Source of the DNA: JBBRSC01 sp038245795 | GTDB lineage: Bacteria > Actinomycetota > Acidimicrobiia > Acidimicrobiales > Microtrichaceae | Direction: 5' to 3' | Length of the DNA stretch: 12,718 nt | Assembly: GCA_038245795.1 (NCBI GenBank) | Contig: JBBRSC010000081.1 | Coordinates: 1-12,718 of the forward strand | Shown here: piece by piece, positions 1 through 6,625 of the stretch | How positions within the stretch are numbered: position 1 is the stretch's first letter | Layout of the letters: each line of letters begins with the position of its first letter | Notes under the pieces: model-generated | What the model was told of the DNA's origin: nothing | Databases searched by the model: none | Seen by the model: the letters and a program-made list of their open reading frames with translations, nothing else | Made by a program: the position numbers and the translations under genes

Positions 1-25
1 AATGTCGCCATGTCGATCTGGTCAG

Positions 26-2506
26 TCAGCTCACCGTTGCGTGAAACGAAGATGACAGCACCTTGGTCAGCAACTCCCGAGTTGCTTCAGCATCCACGGG
101 GCGACCCAGATGGAAGCCCTGGGCAAAGGCGCAGTCGAGCGATTGCAGCGCCTCAGCCTGATCGGCGTGCTCGACTCCTTCGGCGACAGCGCGCAATCCG
201 AGGGTCGCAGCAAGTTGGACGATCGCTCCAGCGAGCGAGCGTTCGGTGTCGCAGGCGACGTCGTCCACGAACGCCTTGTCAATCTTCAGGAAATCGATGG
301 GGAACTGTTTGAGATACGCCAATGACGAGTAGCCCGTTCCGAAGTCATCGACTGCCAAGCTCACGCCGAGGCGGCGGAGCGCAGTGAGCGACTCGCTGGC
401 AGTCTGCGGATCGCGCATCAGGGCGCTCTCGGTCACTTCCAGGATGAGCTGGTCTGCCGCCACGTCGTGCCGTTCGAGGATCGACCTGACACGCTCGGGA
501 AGGCGTCGATCAAGAAGTTGTCGCGCTGACAGGTTGACGCTCATGCGGGGGAGCGGCTGATGCCCGAACATCTCGGACCACGTGGCGACCTCGCGACACG
601 CGGTAGCCAAGACGTATTCGCCGATCAGATCGATGAGCCCACTCTCCTCGGCGAACGGGATGAACTCGCCCGGTCCGACGAGGCCCCGCTCGGGATGCTG
701 CCACCGGACGAGGGCCTCGAATGCTTCGATCCCTCCGGTAGCCAGATCCCACACCGGCTGATAGTGGACGACCAGCTCGTGGTCGCGGACGGCCCGACGG
801 AGATTGGCCTCGGTGTCGAGTCGGGCAACTGCCGCTGAGTGCATCTCGGCCGTGTAGTCCTGATGACAGCCCTTTCCGCGGGCCTTGGCCTGATACATCG
901 CCAGGTCGGCATTGCGAAGCAGAACCTCGACAGGTTCACCGGCCTCGCCGAAGCAGATCCCGACGCTGGCGCTGCAGCTGATCTCCGAGCCGCCAAGTCG
1001 CACCGGTCGCGCGAGCTCGAACAACAGTCGATCGGCCATCTCTCGGGCTTCGTCGTCCTCGCCGAGGTCCTCGATCAGGATCGCGAACTCGTCGCCACCG
1101 AGTCGGGCAATGGTGTCGCCCGAGCGAACGGCTCGCCGCAGTCGTTCCGCTACTGCCACCAACAACTGGTCGCCCGCGAGGTGGCCGAGGCTGTCGTTGA
1201 TCGTCTTGAAGTCGTCGATGTCGATGAAGAGGATGGCGAGCCTGCCGCCGGATCGTGAGAGGCGATCCGTGGCGTGCTCGGCTCGATTTCGAAACAACGC
1301 CTTGTTGGCCAGACCAGTCAACGAGTCATGGAATGCCTGGCGTGTGAGCTCGTCACGGAGGCGACGTTCGGCGCTGACGTCGCGGAAGCTCCACACCCGA
1401 CCGACGACGACACCGTCGATGCGTTGCGGGCGGGAGTCACGCTCGAAGACCCGACCGTCGGCGAATCTGATGAGGTCGTTGCTCTCTGCTTCAGGCGCCG
1501 CGTACAGTTCGCGAACTCGGGCCATGAAGGCGTCGGGGTCGAGCAACTGATCCAATATGTGACGCAACGTGGCGTCATCGTCACCGGCGTCAATGATCTC
1601 TTGAGGGATGGACCACAGGGTGGCGAAGCGGCTGTTGGAGCTCGTGATGTTTCCATCGATGTCGACGACCAGGATGCCGTCCGCGGTGGACTCGAGTGTG
1701 GCGGCCAAGATCGAGTTGGCGGCCAACAGCGACGCCTCGGCCCGCACTCGATCGGAGATGTCGTGACCGGACACGACAAGGCCCTGGACGGACGGATCGT
1801 CCATGAGGTTCACGATGCTCAACGAGTAGGGCACGGGGTCGCCGTCGACCCGAAGCAGTCGGACGTCGACGTCAGTACGAGCTGACATTCCACCTGCACC
1901 GTCCGAGACAGCTCGTTCGATGGCGGCTCGCAAACGTGGTTGATCGTCGGGCACGACGAGGTCCTGCAACGGGGAGCCTTCCGCCACTTCCTGATCGTGA
2001 CCGAGGAGCCGCGTCAACGCGCCTGAGGAAGATACGACGAGCCCCGTTTCGTCGAGCAGCAGCGTGACGGTGGCACCGGTCTGCAACAGCGAACGGAACT
2101 TGGCGGTCTCATCGCCGGCCAATTCCCATCGACGTCGGTCGGTCAGGTCGCGAACGCAGAGGACGGTGTAGCTCCCGAGTCTGGAACCGCGAACTTCGAC
2201 GAGCCGCCACGAATCGGCGGTTCTGATCCGGGCCTCCAGAAGCGAGCCGACCCCTTTGTTCTTCACGCTCACCAGCGCCAGCGCGGCGACTTGCAGATCA
2301 TCTGGGTGAATGAGGTCAAGCCCGCTCACACCCTGGGCCTGATCCATGGTCATGCCGAACAGGAGCTCTGCAGCGCTGTTGCACCAGACGACCTCGACGT
2401 TGTCATCGATCACCAGGATCGCGTCAGCAAGCGCCTCGGCCACACTTTTGGAGAGGTCGGATGGAGCGTCGTGGTGCGCCGCGGATGGTGGGTTGATGGC
2501 AAGCAT
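26..2506 (-). CDS. PAS-PAS-PAS-GGDEF-EAL cyclic-di-GMP synthase/phosphodiesterase
   Basis: This is a cytoplasmic bifunctional enzyme of cyclic-di-GMP turnover, 826 aa, with no membrane segment or signal peptide. Three PAS-like sensor units lie at about residues 20-125, 135-255 and 265-385. A GGDEF diguanylate cyclase domain (about 390-550) and an EAL phosphodiesterase domain (about 565-815) follow. The GGDEF motif is intact at 470-474. An RxxD product-inhibition site (R461-D464) lies five residues before it. The EAL domain keeps the metal and catalytic set: E597 (EAL), N658, E690/E693, D720-D721, K741, E776 and Q796. Both activities therefore look possible; which one dominates cannot be read from sequence. 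The open frame extends upstream to 2821, but those 105 codons overlap the citrate synthase gene. The ATG at 2506 gives a normal start before the first PAS and has GAGGTG directly in front of it. It begins 7 bases after the citrate synthase stop, so co-transcription is likely. PAS ligands are unknown. Confidence 0.93.
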   Translation of the reverse strand: MLAINPPSAAHHDAPSDLSKSVAEALADAILVIDDNVEVVWCNSAAELLFGMTMDQAQGVSGLDLIHPDDLQVAALALVSVKNKGVGSLLEARIRTADSWRLVEVRGSRLGSYTVLCVRDLTDRRRWELAGDETAKFRSLLQTGATVTLLLDETGLVVSSSGALTRLLGHDQEVAEGSPLQDLVVPDDQPRLRAAIERAVSDGAGGMSARTDVDVRLLRVDGDPVPYSLSIVNLMDDPSVQGLVVSGHDISDRVRAEASLLAANSILAATLESTADGILVVDIDGNITSSNSRFATLWSIPQEIIDAGDDDATLRHILDQLLDPDAFMARVRELYAAPEAESNDLIRFADGRVFERDSRPQRIDGVVVGRVWSFRDVSAERRLRDELTRQAFHDSLTGLANKALFRNRAEHATDRLSRSGGRLAILFIDIDDFKTINDSLGHLAGDQLLVAVAERLRRAVRSGDTIARLGGDEFAILIEDLGEDDEAREMADRLLFELARPVRLGGSEISCSASVGICFGEAGEPVEVLLRNADLAMYQAKARGKGCHQDYTAEMHSAAVARLDTEANLRRAVRDHELVVHYQPVWDLATGGIEAFEALVRWQHPERGLVGPGEFIPFAEESGLIDLIGEYVLATACREVATWSEMFGHQPLPRMSVNLSARQLLDRRLPERVRSILERHDVAADQLILEVTESALMRDPQTASESLTALRRLGVSLAVDDFGTGYSSLAYLKQFPIDFLKIDKAFVDDVACDTERSLAGAIVQLAATLGLRAVAEGVEHADQAEALQSLDCAFAQGFHLGRPVDAEATRELLTKVLSSSFHATVS

Positions 2507-2512
2507 CACCTC
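2507..2512 (-). promoter_or_regulatory. Shine-Dalgarno sequence of the GGDEF-EAL gene
   Basis: GAGGTG is fully complementary to the 16S anti-Shine-Dalgarno core but abuts the ATG at 2506, closer than usual. It lies in the 7-base gap after the upstream stop codon (2516-2514), so translational coupling is likely. The GTG at 2509-2507 is in frame and could be an alternative start. Confidence 0.5.
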
Positions 2513-2513
2513 T

Positions 2514-3770
2514 TCAGTCGACCGTTTGGGGTCGCTGGTTGAGCTTTCTCGTCGCCGAGGGGCCGAGACGCGGCAGCGTTTCCTTTGGCCCTCGAAACAA
2601 CGTTCTGCCCCGATACCGGAGTGGCAGCTCATCGGCCTCCTCGATGGCGTGAGCACACCATCCCGCCATCCGAGCGACGGCAAAGATCGCGTCGGTCGCT
2701 CCTGGTTCAGCCCGTGCCACGAATCCCAACGCCCCGAGAGCGGCGTCCACGTTGGGTCGGGGCGCTCCGGCGCCTTCGAATCTCGCGAGATCGGTTTCGA
2801 TGGTCCGCTGAGCCGACGCACTGGCGACCTTCGAGACCGCTGCCATCAGAGGCTCGAATCGAGGATCGCCGCCGACGTGAACCATGTGCCCGAACCCTTC
2901 GACCGAATTCGTCGCGCCGTCGCGTAACCGGCGATGAACTCTCGACGCAGCACCGCCGTGCAGCGGCCCGCTCAATGTTCCCAGCCCCGCGAGCAGTGAA
3001 TGAGCGAGCCCCGCGCCCGTTGATGCTGCAACTCGGACGGCGAGTGTTGATGTCGCCAACTCGTGTTCGGCCAGGAGTACGAGCGTTTGATTCATGAGGT
3101 CGATCCGCGGTGCTGTCGGCGACAGCGGCGAGCATCTCGCCCACAGTCGAGCGGCCACGCTCGCCCCTTCACCGGTCGGGGTTCCCACTACCTCCAGACT
3201 GCTGAGCAGCGCGTCCATCAGCACTGAGGCTGCGTTCGCAGCTCGATCCCCGCCGGTCGCGAAGGGATCAACGGAACTGGCGGCTGCGGCACCAACGACG
3301 AGCCGTGCCATGGGCGTTGCGCCCCGGCCAAGTGTTGCTGCGGCGCGCGAGGCTGCGCGAACAGCATCGATTTCGACCGAAGTTCGGGCCGCGCTGCTCG
3401 GTCTCACAACGGCTGGATCGGGGAGTTCGCCGCTCCACAACAACTGCGCAACATCTTCGAAGGTGCGCGTCGCTGCAAGTTCACTGGCGCCGTGGCCGCG
3501 GTACCGGATCCATCCGTCACCGATCTGGCTGATCGTCGTACCGATCACAACATCGACCGCCCCGGGAGAACGTCGGATCGATCGGGGCCGCCCCTTTCGG
3601 GCCAGCAGCTCGACCTCGTCGGGGTCGTAGCGACTTCGCCGTCCATCAGGACCGACCCGTCGAGACAACGACCCCCGGCTCGCATAGGCATAGACGGTGG
3701 CAACCTCGACTCCCAAGCGCTCGGCTGTCTCCCGAGCCGTCAGACCGGAGTGGCTGTTGTCAGATTCCAC
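2514..3770 (-). CDS. HTH-domain citrate synthase family protein
   Basis: This 418-aa protein joins a MerR/excisionase-type helix-turn-helix (about residues 10-55, beginning LTARETAERLGV) to a citrate synthase fold (about 70-405). The citrate synthase part condenses oxaloacetate with acetyl-CoA, or a related acyl-CoA, in the family. Visible catalytic elements are H236 in AEHEL, H271 in LHGGA, H295 in GFGH, R304 in DPR and D342 in PNVD. These match the His/His/Asp triad and an oxaloacetate-binding Arg. The Arg that usually follows GFGH is Met here. The start is GTG; a TAGGAT hexamer ends exactly 6 bases upstream, consistent with a leaderless mRNA. Fused HTH-citrate synthases are known in actinomycetes and other bacteria, usually without a proven regulatory role. 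The HTH could bind the repeats in the 3771-3854 promoter region (inference). True citrate synthase and methylcitrate synthase activity cannot be told apart here. Confidence 0.9.
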   Translation of the reverse strand: MESDNSHSGLTARETAERLGVEVATVYAYASRGSLSRRVGPDGRRSRYDPDEVELLARKGRPRSIRRSPGAVDVVIGTTISQIGDGWIRYRGHGASELAATRTFEDVAQLLWSGELPDPAVVRPSSAARTSVEIDAVRAASRAAATLGRGATPMARLVVGAAAASSVDPFATGGDRAANAASVLMDALLSSLEVVGTPTGEGASVAARLWARCSPLSPTAPRIDLMNQTLVLLAEHELATSTLAVRVAASTGAGLAHSLLAGLGTLSGPLHGGAASRVHRRLRDGATNSVEGFGHMVHVGGDPRFEPLMAAVSKVASASAQRTIETDLARFEGAGAPRPNVDAALGALGFVARAEPGATDAIFAVARMAGWCAHAIEEADELPLRYRGRTLFRGPKETLPRLGPSATRKLNQRPQTVD

Positions 3771-3776
3771 GGGGCG

Positions 3777-3782
3777 ATCCTA
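3777..3782 (-). promoter_or_regulatory. -10 element (TAGGAT) for the HTH-citrate synthase operon
   Basis: On the minus strand TAGGAT is followed by six bases (CGCCCC) and then the GTG start at 3770, so transcription probably begins on the start codon. The -35 region is not recognisable; the direct repeats at 3794-3820 occupy that stretch. Confidence 0.5.
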
Positions 3783-3793
3783 TCAACGCGCTC

Positions 3794-3825
3794 ATGATCA
3801 ACATGGATGATGATCAACATTGATC
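3794..3825. promoter_or_regulatory. Direct and inverted repeats; candidate shared operator
   Basis: An 11-bp direct repeat, ATGATCAACAT, occurs at 3794-3804 and 3810-3820, offset by 16 bp. The second copy also forms an inverted repeat, GATCAA (3812-3817), CA, TTGATC (3820-3825). Relative to the inferred starts, the copies cover about -25 to -50 of the citrate synthase promoter, and the inverted repeat ends on the -35 of the CoA-transferase promoter. A protein bound here could affect both genes. The most economical candidate is the HTH domain of the adjacent citrate synthase protein, but this is inference. Confidence 0.5.
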
Positions 3826-3848
3826 TGAGTGCCGACTGAGCGCACGAT
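3820..3848 (+). promoter_or_regulatory. Promoter of the CoA-transferase gene (TTGATC - 17 bp - CACGAT)
   Basis: TTGATC at 3820-3825 is a fair -35. After a 17-bp spacer, CACGAT at 3843-3848 is an imperfect -10 (A2 and T6 match TANNNT, T1 does not). Six bases then separate it from the ATG at 3855. There is no Shine-Dalgarno sequence before that ATG, so a leaderless mRNA is plausible. Confidence 0.4.
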
Positions 3849-3854
3849 CACGAC

Positions 3855-5270
3855 ATGTCCTTGCCGCTCCGCTATCAACCGTCCCGCCGAATGCACACGC
3901 TGTGGGACGACCTCGACGGGGACGCTGCCCACCTCGACCGCGTGAGAACCGATCTCCGGGGACCGATGCTCGGGTCGGTGTTCGATGTCACCAACTTCGC
4001 ATCCGACACGGTGTCCATTGCGCTGCTGGCCGTCGCCGAACTGTGGGCGGCTCGAACAGCTGACGACCTCCCGATGATCACGGTCGATCGCCGGTCCGCT
4101 GTCGCGGCCTTCAAGTGCGAGGCGCTGCTCCACGCAGAAGGGTGGGAGCTGCCGCCGGTCTGGGATCCAGTGGCGGGGGACTATCGAACTGCCGATGGAT
4201 GGATCCGGCTACACACCAACTACGTCCATCATCGAACCGCCGCGCTGGCGGTCTTGGATGCTGCCGCCGACCGTGAATCGGTTGCCGACGCGGTACGACG
4301 TTGGATCGGCGACGACCTTGAAATGGCGATCATCGAGGCTGGCGGTTGCGCAGCCGTCATGCGTTCTGAAGCCGAATGGCGCGCCAGCCCCGCCGGGCGA
4401 GCGACGGCCGCTGACGCTCCGATCACGCTGGGGACACCGGTAGACATCGATGGTTCACTTTCCGTGGGCGTGGCCTCGACGCGGATTGTCCGTCCTCTCG
4501 AGGGCATTCGGATACTCGATCTGACCCGGGTCATCGCGGGTCCCCTGGCAACGCGACTGCTTGCTGGCTATGGCGCCGAGGTCATCCGTGTCGATCCTCC
4601 TGGGTTCGAAGAGGTCGGAGCATTGTTGCCCGATATGACGGCAGGGAAGAAGTGCGTTGCTCTCGACCTGACATCACCACAGGATCGCGATCGATTCTTC
4701 GCGCTCCTGCGCGACGCTCACGTCGTGGTCGGTGGTCTGCGCCCTGGAGCATTGCCAGGCCTCGGCCTCGATCCGTCGTCGCTTCGTGCGGTCAACCCTC
4801 ACATCATCACGGTCACCCACGATGCCTACGGGTGGAACGGGCCGTGGGCTGGCCGACGCGGGTTCGACAGCTTGGTGCAGATGAGCACTGGGATTGCGGC
4901 CGCTGGTATGGCTGCGGCCGGAGCGGACCATCCGGTTCCACTCCCGGCGCAAGCGCTCGATCACGGACTCGGCCATCTGCTCGCGGGGGCAACGTGCCGG
5001 GCTCTGGCTCGCCTGGCGACGACCGGGAAGGCATCCGATGTGCGCGGCTCCCTCGTCGGTGCTGCCAACGCCCTCATGCAGTCCCCAACTCCTGACGGGA
5101 ACACCGTTTCAGCACCGAGGTGGGACGAGCGCGACACCGTCGCAGCCACCACCGCCTGGGGACCGATTCGACGCGCGCCGCTCGCTGGCCACATCGACGG
5201 ACACGAGCCGCGTTGGTCGATCGACGCGGGGCCGCTCGGCCGCGACACGCCTCGGTGGGACGCGACCTGA
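3855..5270 (+). CDS. CaiB/BaiF (class III) CoA-transferase family protein, half-swapped layout
   Basis: This 471-aa protein belongs to the class III CoA-transferases, which move CoA between carboxylic acids. The canonical N-terminal core of the family begins only at about residue 214 (PLEGIRILDLTRVIAGP). It continues through the CoA-binding AEVIRVDPP, the MTAGKK segment (usually NRGKR), RPGAL and GFDSLVQMSTGI to LDHGLG, where D369 fits the catalytic Asp. The first 200 residues (VDRR..., then GDYRTADGW and a long helical part) instead resemble the C-terminal half of ordinary CaiB proteins. The order of the halves is thus swapped relative to CaiB. I recall similar 450-480 aa proteins in actinobacteria, so this is a family trait and not damage. 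The substrate is unknown. The gene diverges from the HTH-citrate synthase and ends 10 bases from the convergent flavoprotein gene. Confidence 0.85.
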   Translation: MSLPLRYQPSRRMHTLWDDLDGDAAHLDRVRTDLRGPMLGSVFDVTNFASDTVSIALLAVAELWAARTADDLPMITVDRRSAVAAFKCEALLHAEGWELPPVWDPVAGDYRTADGWIRLHTNYVHHRTAALAVLDAAADRESVADAVRRWIGDDLEMAIIEAGGCAAVMRSEAEWRASPAGRATAADAPITLGTPVDIDGSLSVGVASTRIVRPLEGIRILDLTRVIAGPLATRLLAGYGAEVIRVDPPGFEEVGALLPDMTAGKKCVALDLTSPQDRDRFFALLRDAHVVVGGLRPGALPGLGLDPSSLRAVNPHIITVTHDAYGWNGPWAGRRGFDSLVQMSTGIAAAGMAAAGADHPVPLPAQALDHGLGHLLAGATCRALARLATTGKASDVRGSLVGAANALMQSPTPDGNTVSAPRWDERDTVAATTAWGPIRRAPLAGHIDGHEPRWSIDAGPLGRDTPRWDAT

Positions 5271-5280
5271 TGTCGCAATG

Positions 5281-6435
5281 TCAGAAGATCGGGAACGATG
5301 CAGGCAAGCCCAGGTGCATTTGGCCGACGGTCTGATAGGTCCGGTTCTGCCCTGCGAGATGATGCGACATCGTCGTCGTGTCTCGACGGAGCCGCTCCAA
5401 CCGATTCGAGGAGTACACCGCCGACGTGCCGGCCTCATCGCACAGGTCATCGACCATTCGCTTGATCGTCTGGGTGACCCAAATTCCCATGGCGCCGACG
5501 TCGGCTCGCTGACGCATGGACGGCGGATCCCCGTCGCAGAGGGTGTTCCACATGCTCCCGAGCGTGTGCGCCGACAAGGCACGTGCGGCCGCGAGATCCG
5601 CCTCAGCGCGCCCGACCGCCACCTGGATTCGGTACTCGTTCTTGATGGGCTGGAACGTCGGCGGCGCCACTTTCGTTTCCGCCAGCGAACGAAGCTCATC
5701 GATGGCACGACGGCCAGCACCGATGACCACACCGACCATTTTCGTGAAGAACCACCCGTGGTATTGGTACAACGGCGACGACCGGTGTCCGGGTTCGAAC
5801 GGCGAGAACACGTGCTCGTCGGGAACGAACACGTCGTCGACCGAATAGTCGTTGCTGCCGGTGCCCGCCAAGCCCAGCGTGTACCAGGTGTCGTGGATCT
5901 CGACGTCGTCGTTCGGCAAGAACCCAACCAAGAGCCGGGGGATTCCGTTGTCGCCGACGACGAGTTCGCCGTCGCGAAATGCGAGCATCCCGCCGACGAC
6001 CCGATCGGCGTGAAGAACCCCGCTGCCGAACTGCCATCGACCGGTGACCCGATAGCCACCGTCGACCACGTTCGCCCGTCCCACGGGACTCAACCAGCCT
6101 GACGTGATGTGGTCCAGGTCGGGGTAGAGCTCGCGGGCGGCCACCTCATCACGCAGAAACCCCGTGTAGTAGCCACCGTCGCAACAGATCATCGAGATCC
6201 AGCCGACAGCAGTGTCGTGATAGGCAAGTTCCTCGAAGACGCGAAGTTGGCTGACGGGATCGACCTCCGGTCCGCCCCAAGCTTTCGGCATTGGCATGCG
6301 AAAGACGCCAGTCGAACGAAGCTCCTCGACGAGGTCGTCGGGCAAGCGACGGTCGGCGGCAATCCCGTCAGCCACCTCTTCGATACGAGGCCCCAGCGCC
6401 CGGGCACGCCGCAGGATCTCATCGACGTCGATCAC
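5281..6435 (-). CDS. Acyl-CoA dehydrogenase-fold flavoprotein, probably HsaA/DszC-type monooxygenase
   Basis: This 384-aa protein has the acyl-CoA dehydrogenase fold. An N-terminal helical domain occupies about 1-115 and a beta domain about 116-210; the latter holds TGRWQFGSG (131-139) and a stretch at 182-205 with DTW, LGLAGTGS and VDDVFVP. A C-terminal four-helix domain of the acyl-CoA_dh_2 type occupies about 230-375, ending with a RLERLRRD...HH segment (345-359). This combination is typical of two-component FMN-dependent hydroxylases (HsaA, the p-hydroxyphenylacetate hydroxylase large subunit, DszC). These take reduced flavin from a partner reductase and hydroxylate aromatics or other small molecules. 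No flavin reductase gene lies in the window, so the partner would be encoded elsewhere. A true acyl-CoA dehydrogenase is the alternative. The GTG start is supported by TAGCTT ending 6 bases upstream and by family length. The substrate is not predictable. Confidence 0.85.
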   Translation of the reverse strand: MIDVDEILRRARALGPRIEEVADGIAADRRLPDDLVEELRSTGVFRMPMPKAWGGPEVDPVSQLRVFEELAYHDTAVGWISMICCDGGYYTGFLRDEVAARELYPDLDHITSGWLSPVGRANVVDGGYRVTGRWQFGSGVLHADRVVGGMLAFRDGELVVGDNGIPRLLVGFLPNDDVEIHDTWYTLGLAGTGSNDYSVDDVFVPDEHVFSPFEPGHRSSPLYQYHGWFFTKMVGVVIGAGRRAIDELRSLAETKVAPPTFQPIKNEYRIQVAVGRAEADLAAARALSAHTLGSMWNTLCDGDPPSMRQRADVGAMGIWVTQTIKRMVDDLCDEAGTSAVYSSNRLERLRRDTTTMSHHLAGQNRTYQTVGQMHLGLPASFPIF

Positions 6436-6441
6436 CGGCGA

Positions 6442-6447
6442 AAGCTA
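6442..6447 (-). promoter_or_regulatory. -10 element (TAGCTT) for the flavoprotein gene
   Basis: Minus-strand TAGCTT is followed by six bases (TCGCCG) and the GTG start at 6435. No Shine-Dalgarno sequence is present, which fits a leaderless start. No clear -35 was found. Confidence 0.4.
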
Positions 6448-6613
6448 CCGGATCCATGCCGTCCCTCGAGCGCCGAACGCCCGGGATCAGACGGGTTCGC
6501 ACGGACTCGAACGGGAACCGGCCGCTCCCGCTCAACACATTGTTGGCGTCTCGATACCGACAGTTTGCCGAGATTTCTTCATCCCCGCCTGGTGATACAT
6601 GTTGCGATCTGGT

Positions 6614-6619
6614 TACGAT
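6614..6619 (+). promoter_or_regulatory. -10 element (TACGAT) for the lipoprotein gene
   Basis: TACGAT is followed by six bases (TCTGTC) and the ATG at 6626, so transcription probably starts on the ATG. This also argues against the upstream in-frame start at 6599, which would lie before the promoter element. The -35 is weak (GGTGAT at a 17-bp spacing). Confidence 0.5.
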
Positions 6620-6625
6620 TCTGTC

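Larger units (their letters stand above)
6436..6625. other. Divergent intergenic spacer
   Basis: These 190 bp separate the divergent flavoprotein and lipoprotein genes. I see no plausible ORF, RNA gene or strong repeat. The two ends carry the TANNNT -10 elements given separately. A short GTTCG/CGAAC hairpin around 6495-6512 has no clear role. Confidence 0.6.

Noticed and set aside
1..25. Possible feature before the first stop codon
   Set aside because: Twenty-five bases downstream of the GGDEF-EAL gene are too few to interpret.
291..300. Mobile element, CRISPR or phage signatures anywhere in the window
   Set aside because: No transposase, integrase, regularly spaced repeats or terminal inverted repeats were seen across the whole window (the coordinate is nominal).
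2507..2821. The 105-codon N-terminal extension of the GGDEF-EAL frame
   Set aside because: It overlaps the citrate synthase coding region, is rich in Arg/Ser/Pro with no domain character, and the ATG at 2506 sits right after the upstream stop with a Shine-Dalgarno sequence.
839..2927. Several plus-strand open frames opposite the GGDEF-EAL gene
   Set aside because: Each is a shadow of strongly conserved minus-strand domains and none shows a motif of its own.
4894..6102. A 402-codon plus-strand open frame
   Set aside because: It runs antisense to the flavoprotein gene and out of frame with the CoA-transferase; the Arg-rich, motif-free translation is a high-GC shadow.
6485..6525. tRNA-like GTTCGAGTCC/GTTCG...CGAAC sequence
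   Set aside because: The five-base stem flanking the TTCGA-like loop does not pair, and there is no 7-bp acceptor stem or anticodon arm on either strand.
6599..6625. Upstream in-frame ATG (GTG/ATG region) as the lipoprotein start
   Set aside because: It would precede the TACGAT promoter element and put nine polar residues before a normal lipoprotein signal peptide.
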